Origin: Actinocatenispora rupis
Lineage (GTDB): Bacteria; Actinomycetota; Actinomycetes; Mycobacteriales; Micromonosporaceae
NCBI RefSeq assembly: GCF_016861975.1
Contig: NZ_BOMB01000003.1
Location: 62,001 to 126,000, forward strand
Length of the DNA stretch: 64,000 nucleotides
Direction: 5' to 3'
Both the position numbers and the translations under genes were made by a program. The stretch's first letter is position 1; every line of letters starts with the position of its first letter. Below the pieces are notes generated by a model, which was given only the letters and a program-made list of their open reading frames with translations, was not told the origin of the DNA and did not search any database. Shown here piece by piece: positions 25,356 through 33,417 of this stretch.

Positions 25356-27467
25356 TCACGACGTCGGCGCGGTCAGGTCGTACAGGGTGACGCCGCCGAC
25401 CGTACGGCCGGTGTGGTGCGCGGCCACCCACGACTCGATCCGTTGCGCCGCCTGGCTTCCGCTCGTCGCGCGCATCCCCGCACCGCCGCCGCTGCCACCG
25501 ACGAACCAGTGGATCCGCCCCGCCGCCACGTACTCCCGGAACTGCGCCAGCGTCGGGTACGCGTCCGTGCCGTTGAAGCCGCCGATCGCCATCACCGGGT
25601 ACCCGGCCGCGAGCTGGTACCCGGCGGCGCTGTTCGAGCCGACCGTCGCCGCGACCCAGGAGTACCGGGAATGGTTGGCCTGCAACAGTTTCACGACGGC
25701 GGCGGTCGGGGTCGGCGCGTCCAGCAGGTTCATCCCGCCGCCGCGCATTCCCCCGCCGTTGCCGGGAAACCCGTTGCCCGGGAACCCGCCACCGCTGCTC
25801 CCGATCCCGTTACCGTTCGCGGAGCCGTTGCCGTTGCCGTTGGCTGGGCCGTTGCCGTTGGCTGGGCCGATTCCGGTGCCGTTTCCGGCGCCGGGGGCGG
25901 CGTTCCGGCCGGGTGGGGCGCCGTTCCCGCCGCCGGCCGTCCGGAAGCCGCCGCCCGCGCCGGCCGGTCCGGCGGACGGGATCGCGCCGGTGTGCGGGCT
26001 GGCCGCCGTGGACACCGAGTACGCGAGCGGGCCGGCCAGTACCGTTGCCACGGCGGCGATCCCGGCGACGGCGGCGACCCGGCGGGACATCGTGGCGGTC
26101 AGCCACAGCGCGACCGCCGTCAGCAGCCCGCCGAACAGCACCAGGTACCGCAGCCACGGCTGCCAGTCCGACGTCCGGTCCAGCAGCACGTACGACCAGG
26201 CGGCGGTGACGGCGACGGTGCCGGCCGCGAGCAGCCGCGCGTACCGCCAGGCGTACCAGCCGCCGATGCCGACGAGTGCGGCGATCGCGGGCGCGAGCGC
26301 GACCGTGTAGTACGGGTGGATGATGCCCTGGGCGAGGCTGATGACGGCGCCGGTGAGCACCAGCCAGCCGCCCCAGAGGACGAGCGCGGCGCGGATCCGG
26401 CGTACGGCCGGGGCGGCGCCACCGTCCGTGTCGCGGTCCGGGTTGCGCCAGGTCAGCCACAGCACGGCGACCAGGAGCAGCAGTGCGGCGGGCAGCAGCC
26501 AGGAGATCTGCCCGCCCATCTCGCTGCCGAACAGCCGCAGCGGCCCGGCGTCGGCGTTCATGTTGCCGAGGCCGCCGGTCTCGTCGCCGGTCAGCCGCCC
26601 GAACCCGTTGTACCCGAAGGTCAGTTCGAGCACGCTGTTGTGCTGCGTCCCCCCGATGTACGGCCGGTCCGCGGCGGGTACGAGTTCGGCGAGCGCGATC
26701 CACCAGCCGGCGGCGAGGACGAGGCCGAGCCCGCCGACGAGCACGTCGCGTACCCGGGTGCGCATGCGGCGGCCGGCCGGCGCGTACGCGAGGTGGACCA
26801 GCGCCAGGACGGGCACGATCACGAGTGCCTGGAGCATCTTGGCCAGGAAGCCGAAGCCGACGAACACGCCGGCGAGGAACAGCCAGCGTACGGCCCGGTC
26901 ACCGACCAGGGACCGCAGTCGGGACGCGACGGGCGCCGGCCGGTCGTGTTCCAGCGCCCGCGTCGTCGCGTACGCGGCGGCGGTCAGCAGCAGCACGAGC
27001 AGCGCGTCCGGGTTGTTGAACCGGAACATCAGCGTGGCGACCGGGGTGAGCGCGAGCGCGGCGCCGGCGAGCAGCGCGGCGCCGGCCGGGAACCAGCGCC
27101 GGACCGTCGCGTACAGCACGGCGACGGCGGCCACGCCCTCCAGCGCCTGCGGTACGAGGATGCTCCAGGTGTTGAGCCCGAACAGCCGCACCGAGATGTC
27201 GATGACCCACAGGAACGCGGGGGTCTTGTCGACGGTGATCGCGTTCGCCCCGTCGGACGAACCGAACAGGAACGCGGTGACGTTCGAGGCGCCGGCCTGC
27301 GCGGCGGCCGAGTAGAAGGCGTTGGCCCAGCCGGACGAGCCGAGACCCACCAGGTACAGCACGGCGGTGCCGACCAGCAGCCCGGCGTACGCCGCCCGGT
27401 GCCGCCAGCCACCTCCCCGGACGCGCGTCTCGGGCAGGGCTGTCGGCGGCGCCTCGATCGTGGTCAC
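25356..27467 (-). CDS. PMT-type polytopic membrane glycosyltransferase (copy 2)
   Basis: A 703-residue paralogue of the 21987-24038 protein with the same plan: GANAITVDKTPAFLW periplasmic motif, FRFNNPDALLVLLLT, about 11-12 helices, then a Gly/Asn/Pro-rich external segment (near residues 520-590, built of repeated ANGNG-type units) and a C-terminal soluble domain (VAATVGSNSAAGYQL, IGGFNGTDAYPTLAQF, ending TLYDLTAPTS as in copy 1). The start is GTG 27467. It has its own promoter region with 11-bp-spaced repeats. Likely role: transfer of a lipid-linked sugar to an external acceptor. Confidence 0.85.
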   Translation of the reverse strand: MTTIEAPPTALPETRVRGGGWRHRAAYAGLLVGTAVLYLVGLGSSGWANAFYSAAAQAGASNVTAFLFGSSDGANAITVDKTPAFLWVIDISVRLFGLNTWSILVPQALEGVAAVAVLYATVRRWFPAGAALLAGAALALTPVATLMFRFNNPDALLVLLLTAAAYATTRALEHDRPAPVASRLRSLVGDRAVRWLFLAGVFVGFGFLAKMLQALVIVPVLALVHLAYAPAGRRMRTRVRDVLVGGLGLVLAAGWWIALAELVPAADRPYIGGTQHNSVLELTFGYNGFGRLTGDETGGLGNMNADAGPLRLFGSEMGGQISWLLPAALLLLVAVLWLTWRNPDRDTDGGAAPAVRRIRAALVLWGGWLVLTGAVISLAQGIIHPYYTVALAPAIAALVGIGGWYAWRYARLLAAGTVAVTAAWSYVLLDRTSDWQPWLRYLVLFGGLLTAVALWLTATMSRRVAAVAGIAAVATVLAGPLAYSVSTAASPHTGAIPSAGPAGAGGGFRTAGGGNGAPPGRNAAPGAGNGTGIGPANGNGPANGNGNGSANGNGIGSSGGGFPGNGFPGNGGGMRGGGMNLLDAPTPTAAVVKLLQANHSRYSWVAATVGSNSAAGYQLAAGYPVMAIGGFNGTDAYPTLAQFREYVAAGRIHWFVGGSGGGAGMRATSGSQAAQRIESWVAAHHTGRTVGGVTLYDLTAPTS
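25831..25866. repeat. Two perfect 18-bp tandem repeats in the Gly/Asn-rich coding segment
   Basis: Positions 25831-25848 and 25849-25866 are identical 18-mers (CCGTTGCCGTTGGCTGGG) and encode successive six-residue Asn/Gly/Pro/Ala units of the low-complexity linker of PMT copy 2. Slippage-prone. Confidence 0.85.
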
Positions 27468-27489
27468 CGCGCCACCCTGCCGGCCCCCG

Positions 27490-27527
27490 CTGTACCCGCC
27501 ACAGGTCCGGCCTGTGCGGAACCTGTG
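27490..27527 (-). promoter_or_regulatory. 11-bp-spaced repeats upstream of PMT copy 2
   Basis: On the plus strand CTGTG occurs at 27512-27516 and 27523-27527 (11-bp pitch) and CTGTA at 27490-27494 (22 bp further), with an inverted CCACAGG at 27499-27505. The CACAG motif and pitch match the array before the GT2/PMT operon, pointing to one response regulator for both transcription units. Confidence 0.45.
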
Positions 27528-27545
27528 CCGCGCGGGCCGCCCAGG

Positions 27546-28274
27546 TCAGGGCACCAGGTAGCGGGCGCGCAGCCGGTCGGTCAGCGCGGTGTCGACGCCG
27601 ACCACGTCGCGCAGGTACGCGTCGACCGAGCCGTACGTGCCGGCCAGGTCGGTGAGGAACAGCCGCAGCACCGTGGCCGGGGCGCGGCCGTACCCGGGCC
27701 AGCGGAGCGTGCGGCCGGGGTTCGCGGCGTGCCAGTCGGCGACGAGCCGGTCGGTGGCGCGTTCGGTCAGCGCGAAGTCGGCCAGCACGTCCGCCTCCGC
27801 CACCCCGAGTACGGTCAGCGCCAGCGCCGCCACGATCCCGGTACGGTCCTTGCCGGACGCGCAGTGGAACGCCACCGGACCCGGGTCGTCGGCGAGCGCG
27901 GTCAGCGCCTGCCGCAGCTCCACCGCACCGTCGGCGGCGACCTCCGCGTACCGGTCGGCGAGGAAGCGCCACGGGTCGACGGCCGGGTCGATCGCCGCCT
28001 GGTCGTACGGCCGGTGCTCGATGCTCAGGTTCCGGTACGTCAGGCCCTCGTCGGCGGGCACCCGGCCGCGCGCCTCGACCTCCCACGGGTACCGCAGGTC
28101 GAGGACGGTACGGACGCCGAGGGCGCGGAACCGGGCCAGGTCGGCGCCGGCCAGCTTGCCCAGCGAGTCCGCCCGGTAGAGCGCGCCCCAGCGGACGGTG
28201 CCGCCACCGTGCCCCCGGTACCCGCCGAGGTCGCGGACGTTGTGCAGCCGCTCGAAGACGATGTGCCGGTCCAT
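27546..28274 (-). CDS. Tyrosine-protein phosphatase (PF13350 type)
   Basis: A 242-residue phosphatase. N-terminal NVRDLGGY is the usual opening of this family, and the active-site P-loop HCASGKDRTG (CxxxxxR, near residue 136) has both the nucleophilic Cys and the Arg; the KDR lysine version occurs in MptpB-like enzymes that also act on phosphoinositides. The intact length and motif suggest an active enzyme dephosphorylating tyrosine phosphoproteins or lipids. It ends 79 bp upstream of the PMT copy 2 start. Confidence 0.85.
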   Translation of the reverse strand: MDRHIVFERLHNVRDLGGYRGHGGGTVRWGALYRADSLGKLAGADLARFRALGVRTVLDLRYPWEVEARGRVPADEGLTYRNLSIEHRPYDQAAIDPAVDPWRFLADRYAEVAADGAVELRQALTALADDPGPVAFHCASGKDRTGIVAALALTVLGVAEADVLADFALTERATDRLVADWHAANPGRTLRWPGYGRAPATVLRLFLTDLAGTYGSVDAYLRDVVGVDTALTDRLRARYLVP

Positions 28275-28283
28275 GCCGACACC

Positions 28284-28355
28284 CTAAGAGGTCCTGACAG
28301 AAAGGACTGTCGGCGCCTGGCGGACTCAGGACGACGCCTTTCTGTCAGGACCTCT
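28284..28355. repeat. Dispersed palindromic repeat element, copy 2
   Basis: Arms AGAGGTCCTGACAGAAAGG (28287-28305) and its exact reverse complement (28337-28355) flank a 31-nt centre. The left 31 nt (from CCTAAGAGG at 28284) are identical to the element at 6815. The inner GACAG-AAAGGA-CTGTC mini-hairpin is also shared. It fills the gap between the phosphoesterase stop and phosphatase start (both minus strand) and runs a few bases into the phosphoesterase 3' end. Confidence 0.82.
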
Positions 28356-29292
28356 GAGGAGCGCCGCCGGACCCGCCGAACACGTCGGTCACGGGTGTGG
28401 TGCGCGCCGCGTCGCCCAACGCCGGCAGCCCTTCCAGGCTCTCGACGGTACGCAGCACGCGGTAGTGGTCGACGCGCTCGGCGTACCGGCCGGGTCGGAC
28501 GCCCTGACCGGTGAACGACGTCCAGATGCGGTTGCCCGCCGACTGGTCGTCCTCGTCGAACGTGGTGACGAGCAGGCTGTCGTGCGTCCTCGCCCAGCGC
28601 GCGTACGCGTCGAGGTGGGTGCGCAGCCACGCGTCGCCGGTGGCGATCGGGCAGTCGTGCATGTCGTCGCACAGGTTCGGCACGACGAACGACACGGTCG
28701 GCAGCGCGGCCGGGTCGGCGGGGAACGCGCCGAACGGGTGCTGCGTGCCGGCCGGCACCGCCGGGAAGTCGGCCCACGGCGCGTGCTTGCGCGCGTACGA
28801 GCCGGCCGAGCAGCCGGTGAATCCCGTCGCCGGCAACCCTTCCGAGTACGCGGCGAACGTGCGGCCGGCGGCGCGGAGCTGACCGGCGAGCGTACCGGTG
28901 CCGAACGTCTGCGGGCACGAGTCGTCCGTGACCCCCTGCGTACTCCCGGAGAACAGCGCCAGGTAGTTCGGCTGGCTCGGATGGGTCACCGCGTACGACC
29001 GGGTGAACAGCGCGCCGCGCGCGGCCAGCGCCCGCAGGTACGTGGCGTCCGGGCTGGTCGCGATGTCCGGGAAGCTCTTGTTCTCCAGTACCACCACGAC
29101 GATGTGCGCGTACCGCCGCGCGGACGGCACCGGGGTGGCCGGTGCGGCGGACGACGGGGAGGCGGCGGGGCGCGGTGCGGTCGTCGGGTGCGGCGGCGCC
29201 GGCGAGGACGCGGCGTGGTGCACGGTCGGCCCACCGCACCCGGCACCGAGGATCACCACGGCGCCGAGCACGGCCACGACCGTACGGAGCAT
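28345..29292 (-). CDS. Phosphoesterase-family lipoprotein (acid phosphatase / phospholipase C-like)
   Basis: A 315-residue exported protein. The signal peptide ends in lipobox LGAGC (Cys near 18), followed by a Pro/Ser/Ala-rich linker to residue 60. The PF04185 domain begins with IVVVVLENKSFPDI (metal-binding/nucleophile region) and continues with THPSQPNYLALFSGST, FVVPNLCDDMHDC and LLVTTFDEDD, all standard for this family of phosphoesterases. It should hydrolyse phosphomonoesters or phospholipids at the cell surface. ATG 29292 is chosen over 29313 because the signal peptide starts there. Its 3' end overlaps the right arm of the palindromic element. Confidence 0.82.
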   Translation of the reverse strand: MLRTVVAVLGAVVILGAGCGGPTVHHAASSPAPPHPTTAPRPAASPSSAAPATPVPSARRYAHIVVVVLENKSFPDIATSPDATYLRALAARGALFTRSYAVTHPSQPNYLALFSGSTQGVTDDSCPQTFGTGTLAGQLRAAGRTFAAYSEGLPATGFTGCSAGSYARKHAPWADFPAVPAGTQHPFGAFPADPAALPTVSFVVPNLCDDMHDCPIATGDAWLRTHLDAYARWARTHDSLLVTTFDEDDQSAGNRIWTSFTGQGVRPGRYAERVDHYRVLRTVESLEGLPALGDAARTTPVTDVFGGSGGAPQRS

Positions 29293-29329
29293 GCGCACTC
29301 CCGCACCGTACAACGGGATGCGCGGTGGG

Positions 29330-30160
29330 TCAGACGGGCTCGGGTTCGAAGGCGGCGATGCGGTCCTCGCCCGGCTGCACGATGCCGTACGCCGACTCGG
29401 GCGCCTCCTGCCACGCGCCCGGCAGGTCGCCCAGCGGTTCGGACACGATGATCCGGGTCTCCTCCGAAAGCCGCTGGAACGTCGGGTTCTCCGGGTACAG
29501 CGCGCGCAGCGCGTCGATCTCCCGCGAGTAGAACAGCGACCGGGACTTGCGCTGCGTCGAGTACCGGAAGGCCCAGACGCGGGCGCCGTCGGAGGTCGCG
29601 ACGGTCATCTGCACCGGGTCGGCGATGCCGTGCTCGGCCGCGACCCGTTCGACGTGCCCGACCATCCGGGCCACCGCCTTCGGCGGGTCGCTGCGCAGCC
29701 CGAGGCTGAGCGCCAGGTAGAACATCATCTCCGAGTCGGTCGTGCCCTCCATGTGCGGGAACAGTTCGGGTTCCACCGCGAGCGCCAGTTCCCGCTTGAT
29801 CCGCGGGAAGTCCTTGATCAGCCCGTTGTGCATCCACAACCAGTTCCGGTACCGGAAGGGGTGGCAGTTGGTCTCCTGCACCGCCGAGCCGGTCGAGGCC
29901 CGGATGTGCGCGAAGAACAGCCCGGTCTCCAGGTGCTCGGAGATCTCGCGCAGGTTGCGGTTGCTCCACGCCGGGCCGGTTCCGCGGAACAGTCCCGGCG
30001 GGCGCGACCCGTCGTACCAGCCGAAGCCGAAGCCGTCGCCGTTGAGCGTGGTGGCGCCCATCCGCGCGTGCATGCTCTGGTCGATCAGCGAGTGGTCCGT
30101 CTTGTACAGCACTTCCTCGGGCCGGATCGGCGACCCCGCGTACACCAACCACCGACACAT
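29330..30160 (-). CDS. Class II glutamine amidotransferase (EgtC/YafJ-like)
   Basis: A 276-residue N-terminal-nucleophile amidotransferase. Cys2 (MCRW) becomes the catalytic N-terminus; LNGDGFGFGWY, FFAHIRASTGSAVQETNCHPF, WMHNGLI and TDSEMMFYLAL are the class II glutaminase motifs. It resembles EgtC (gamma-glutamyl hercynylcysteine sulfoxide hydrolase) and the YafJ group; no egtABDE genes are nearby, so ergothioneine synthesis is not supported here. ATG 30160 is fixed by the need for Cys at position 2. Confidence 0.82.
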   Translation of the reverse strand: MCRWLVYAGSPIRPEEVLYKTDHSLIDQSMHARMGATTLNGDGFGFGWYDGSRPPGLFRGTGPAWSNRNLREISEHLETGLFFAHIRASTGSAVQETNCHPFRYRNWLWMHNGLIKDFPRIKRELALAVEPELFPHMEGTTDSEMMFYLALSLGLRSDPPKAVARMVGHVERVAAEHGIADPVQMTVATSDGARVWAFRYSTQRKSRSLFYSREIDALRALYPENPTFQRLSEETRIIVSEPLGDLPGAWQEAPESAYGIVQPGEDRIAAFEPEPV

Positions 30161-30477
30161 GCCGACATCATCGCCCGCCGACCCGTCGCCGCGTGGTGGG
30201 AACGCCGTGTTTCCGTCCGAACCGCGCAGCCCGCATCGGCCACCCGGCCAGTTCCGCGCCCTGGCCGGATCCGTTGGTACGGCAGCGGATGCGCCGTCCA
30301 CGACCGATCCACCGGTACGTCACCGTCACAGGCCGGTCGTGCCCCGACGCCCGGTACGGTCGCCCGGCTTCGCCGCGCCGGGCCGGGGACGTACCGGGTG
30401 CGGCGGGATCGGGCGGTGTCACCATCGGCTCGGCCATTCGGTGGTTACCCCCGCGGATCTCTGTCAGTGTTGATCAC

Positions 30478-31563
30478 ATGCGTTTGCGTGTCTCCTGGCA
30501 GCTTCTCGTACCGCTGGTCGCGGTCATCGCGCTGGTGGTGGCGTGGGGTCGCCACCTCGGCCCGGTGCCCGTCGCCCTGATCGCCGTACTGCTGGCCGGT
30601 GCCGTGCTCGCCGCGGTGCACCACGCGGAGGTGGTCGCGCACCGCATCGGCGAGCCCTTCGGTTCCCTCGTACTCGCGGTCGCGGTCACCGTCATCGAGG
30701 TCGCCCTGATCGTCACGCTCACCGTCTCGGGCGGCAAGGACAGCGCGTCGCTGGCCCGGGACACCGTCTTCGCCGCCGTCATGATCACCACGAACGGGAT
30801 CGTCGGTCTGGCGCTGCTGCTCGGCGCCCTCCGGTACGGCGTGACCCGGTTCAACTCGGAGGGCAGCGGCGCGGCGCTCGCCACGGTCGCCACGCTGGCG
30901 ACGCTGAGCCTGGTGCTGCCGACGTTCACGACCACGAAGCCGGGGCCGGAGTTCTCGGCCGCGCAGCTGACGTTCGCGGCGATCGCCTCGCTCGCGCTGT
31001 ACCTGGTTTTCGTACTGACCCAGACGGTGCGGCACCGCGACTTCTTCCTGCCGGTGGACAGCCGGGGCGAGGTCGCCGAGGAGGAGGAGCACGCGGCGCG
31101 GCCGTCCCGGCGGGCGGCGCTGGCGAGCCTGGGGCAGCTGCTGATCGCGCTGGTCGCGGTGGTCGGCCTGGCCAAGGTCGAGTCGCCGGCGATCGAGTCC
31201 GGCGTCCGCGCGGTCGGCTTCCCGCCGTCGTTCGTCGGCGTCGTCATCGCCCTCCTCGTACTCCTGCCGGAGACGCTGGCGGCGGGTCGCGCGGCGCGGC
31301 GCAACCGGATCCAGATCAGCCTCAACCTCGGGTACGGCTCGGCGATGGCGAGCATCGGCCTGACGATCCCGGCGATCGCGCTGGCGTCGGTGTGGCTGCC
31401 GGGTCCGCTGATCCTGGGCCTGTCGAGCGTGCACATGGTGCTGCTGGGGATCACCGTCGTGGTCAGCGTGCTGACGGTGGTGCCGGGTCGGGCGACCCGG
31501 TTGCAGGCGGCGGTGCACCTGGTACTCCTGGCCGCGTTCCTGTTCCTGGCCGTCAAGCCCTGA
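30478..31563 (+). CDS. chaA: ChaA-type calcium/proton antiporter
   Basis: A 361-residue membrane protein of the Ca2+:cation antiporter superfamily with about 11 helices. The two alpha repeats are visible: EPFGSLVLAVAVTVIEVALI (near residue 60-79) and LLVLLPETLAAGRAARRNRI with NLGYGSAMASIGLTIP (near 260-300), each with the key Glu. A charged cytoplasmic loop rich in Glu (GEVAEEEEHAARPSRR) separates the halves. It would extrude Ca2+ or Na+/K+ in exchange for protons. ATG 30478; there is no strong Shine-Dalgarno. Confidence 0.85.
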   Translation: MRLRVSWQLLVPLVAVIALVVAWGRHLGPVPVALIAVLLAGAVLAAVHHAEVVAHRIGEPFGSLVLAVAVTVIEVALIVTLTVSGGKDSASLARDTVFAAVMITTNGIVGLALLLGALRYGVTRFNSEGSGAALATVATLATLSLVLPTFTTTKPGPEFSAAQLTFAAIASLALYLVFVLTQTVRHRDFFLPVDSRGEVAEEEEHAARPSRRAALASLGQLLIALVAVVGLAKVESPAIESGVRAVGFPPSFVGVVIALLVLLPETLAAGRAARRNRIQISLNLGYGSAMASIGLTIPAIALASVWLPGPLILGLSSVHMVLLGITVVVSVLTVVPGRATRLQAAVHLVLLAAFLFLAVKP

Positions 31564-31602
31564 GATCCCGGCCGGGCCGTGGACAGGTCGGGCGTATCGC
31601 CC

Positions 31603-31626
31603 TACGCTGGCGAGAAATCGATTTCC
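31603..31626 (+). promoter_or_regulatory. LacI-type operator 1 overlapping the promoter of the 31643 gene
   Basis: GAAATCGATTTC (31614-31625) is a perfect 12-bp palindrome preceded by GA. TACGCT (31603-31608) is a good -10 box, so the operator would cover the transcription start. The core matches those at 37656 and 40573, tying this gene to the LacI regulator. Confidence 0.65.
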
Positions 31627-31642
31627 AGCGGAGGTGTCGGCG

Positions 31643-33367
31643 ATGGCCGGTGGGGTGTCGAGACGCGGGGTGATCCTGGGCGGGTTGGCGGCGGTACCGC
31701 TGGTGGCGGCCGGCGCACCCCTGGCGTACGCGGGGAGGCGCGTGACGCCGGCGGACGGTGTGGTGGAGCCGGCGAGCACGTTCTTCGCCACCGTCGACCT
31801 GCCGTACGCGGCGGAGGTGTCGACCGCGAGCGACGGCGACCTGTGGCCGTCGGCGTGGGCCCGCGACGGCGCGACCTACGCGGCGAACGGCGACGGCCGC
31901 GGCTTCTCCGACCAGCCGGCGCTCGACATCGTGGCGAACCGGATCACCGGCGCCCCACCGTCCGGCATCACGGGAGTACGCACGGCCGGCGGTGACGCGA
32001 TCGGCCCGGTGTGGTCGGATCCCGCGCAGTACAACCGGAAGCCGACCGGGATGATCGCGATCGACGGGGACGGCGACGGCACCGACGAGCTGTACCTCGC
32101 GGTCCAGGACCTCAAGTCCGGCAGCGTCGACCCGTTCGACGACGCGGCCGCCGCGAGCATCGCCCGCTCCACCGACGGCGGCGTCACCTGGACGCACACC
32201 GATGCGCCGATGTTCACCGACCACGTGTTCACCACGGTGTTCTTCCTCGACTTCGGCCAGGGTTCGGTGCACCGCAGCGTCCTCGGCCCCGACGACTCCG
32301 GCTACGTCTACGCGTACGGGCTGGACGGCAACTGGCGCACCTCGTACGCGCACACCGTGCCGGACCCGGTCGACCTGTACCTGGCGCGGGTTCCGGTCGG
32401 CTCGGTACAGGACCGGTCGGCGTGGCGGTTCTTCACCGGGCTGGCCGGCGACACTCCACAGTGGAGCGCCGACATCGGCGCGCGGCGGGCCGTCCTGCAC
32501 GACGACCGGCGCCTCTACCCGACGATCTCGAACAACCCGAAGAACGGCCCGACGAACCTCAGCGTGCTCGCCCAGGGCGGCGTGCTCTACAACCCGGGCC
32601 TGGACCGCTACCTGTACACGTCGTGGACCGAGTACACGTTCGAGTTCTACGAGGCGCCCGCGCCGTGGGGGCCGTGGACACTGTTCCTGCACAAGGACTT
32701 CGGCCCGTACCCGTGGTGGGGTGCGGCGCCCGGACCGAAGAACGGCGGCTACGCCACGACGATCCCGTCCGCGTACGTCAGCGCCGACGGCCGCACGATG
32801 TGGGTGCAGGCGAACTGGTTCGTCGGCAACGACTCCGGCCCGGCGAACTACGACTTCTCGTTGCGGCGCCTGGTGGTCACGCCGTGGCAGCCGACGACGC
32901 CCGGCAACCCGCGCGACGCGTCCGCGAACCTGGCCCGTACGGTCGCCGGCACCGTACCGGTCGACAAGACCTCGCACTACGGCAACCTCGCGTACCTCAA
33001 CGACGGGAACACCGCGCAGAGCGAGGACTCCTGGGACGGTACGGCCAAGGACTCCGACCAGTGGGGCTACACCTGGCCGCGGGCGTACCACGTGAACCGG
33101 GTCGTCTACACGACCGGGACGATGTTCGCCGACGGCGGCTGGTTCGCCCGCGACCTGCGCGTGCAGGTACGCCAGAACCACGCGTGGGTGGACGTCACCG
33201 GCGTCACCGTCGACCCGGCCTACCCGTACTCGGACGCGGCCGGCACGAACGTCACGTACACGTTCACGTTCGACGACACGTGGGGCGACGGCGTCCGGCT
33301 GTACGGCGTGCCCGGTGGCACGCAGGCGTTCACCTCGGTCGCCGAACTCGCCGTGTACTACGCCTGA
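31643..33367 (+). CDS. Secreted DUF4185-like beta-propeller glycosidase with C-terminal discoidin-type domain
   Basis: A 574-residue exported protein with a Tat-like signal (SRRGVILGGLAAVP). Residues about 45-420 form a DUF4185/five-bladed-propeller-like domain: sialidase-style SIARSTDGGVTWTHTDAP, then YLYTSWTEYTFEFYEAPAPWG, and ATTIPSAYVSADGRTMWVQ. DUF4185 contains the GH183 endo-D-arabinanases, but this copy is more divergent than the one at 39453. Residues about 425-574 (NLARTVAGTVPV ... LNDGNTAQSEDSWDG ... VRLYGVPGG) resemble an F5/8-type C sugar-binding domain. Start ATG 31643 after GGAGGTG. It carries the LacI-type operator and probably attacks the polysaccharide outside the cell. Confidence 0.65.
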   Translation: MAGGVSRRGVILGGLAAVPLVAAGAPLAYAGRRVTPADGVVEPASTFFATVDLPYAAEVSTASDGDLWPSAWARDGATYAANGDGRGFSDQPALDIVANRITGAPPSGITGVRTAGGDAIGPVWSDPAQYNRKPTGMIAIDGDGDGTDELYLAVQDLKSGSVDPFDDAAAASIARSTDGGVTWTHTDAPMFTDHVFTTVFFLDFGQGSVHRSVLGPDDSGYVYAYGLDGNWRTSYAHTVPDPVDLYLARVPVGSVQDRSAWRFFTGLAGDTPQWSADIGARRAVLHDDRRLYPTISNNPKNGPTNLSVLAQGGVLYNPGLDRYLYTSWTEYTFEFYEAPAPWGPWTLFLHKDFGPYPWWGAAPGPKNGGYATTIPSAYVSADGRTMWVQANWFVGNDSGPANYDFSLRRLVVTPWQPTTPGNPRDASANLARTVAGTVPVDKTSHYGNLAYLNDGNTAQSEDSWDGTAKDSDQWGYTWPRAYHVNRVVYTTGTMFADGGWFARDLRVQVRQNHAWVDVTGVTVDPAYPYSDAAGTNVTYTFTFDDTWGDGVRLYGVPGGTQAFTSVAELAVYYA

Positions 33368-33371
33368 CACG

Positions 33372-33405
33372 CGTTGCGGGGGGCCGGATCCGGCCCCCCG
33401 CAACG
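33372..33405. terminator. 34-bp perfect palindrome, bidirectional terminator
   Basis: CGTTGCGGGGGGCCGGA (33372-33388) is followed immediately by its exact reverse complement. It lies between the convergent secreted-enzyme and permease genes and would fold into a very stable GC hairpin in both transcripts. Confidence 0.8.
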
Positions 33406-33417
33406 GAATCCCGCGGC

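Noticed and set aside
29330-30160. Ergothioneine biosynthesis cluster
   Set aside because: Only an EgtC-like amidotransferase is present; no egtA, B, D or E genes are nearby.
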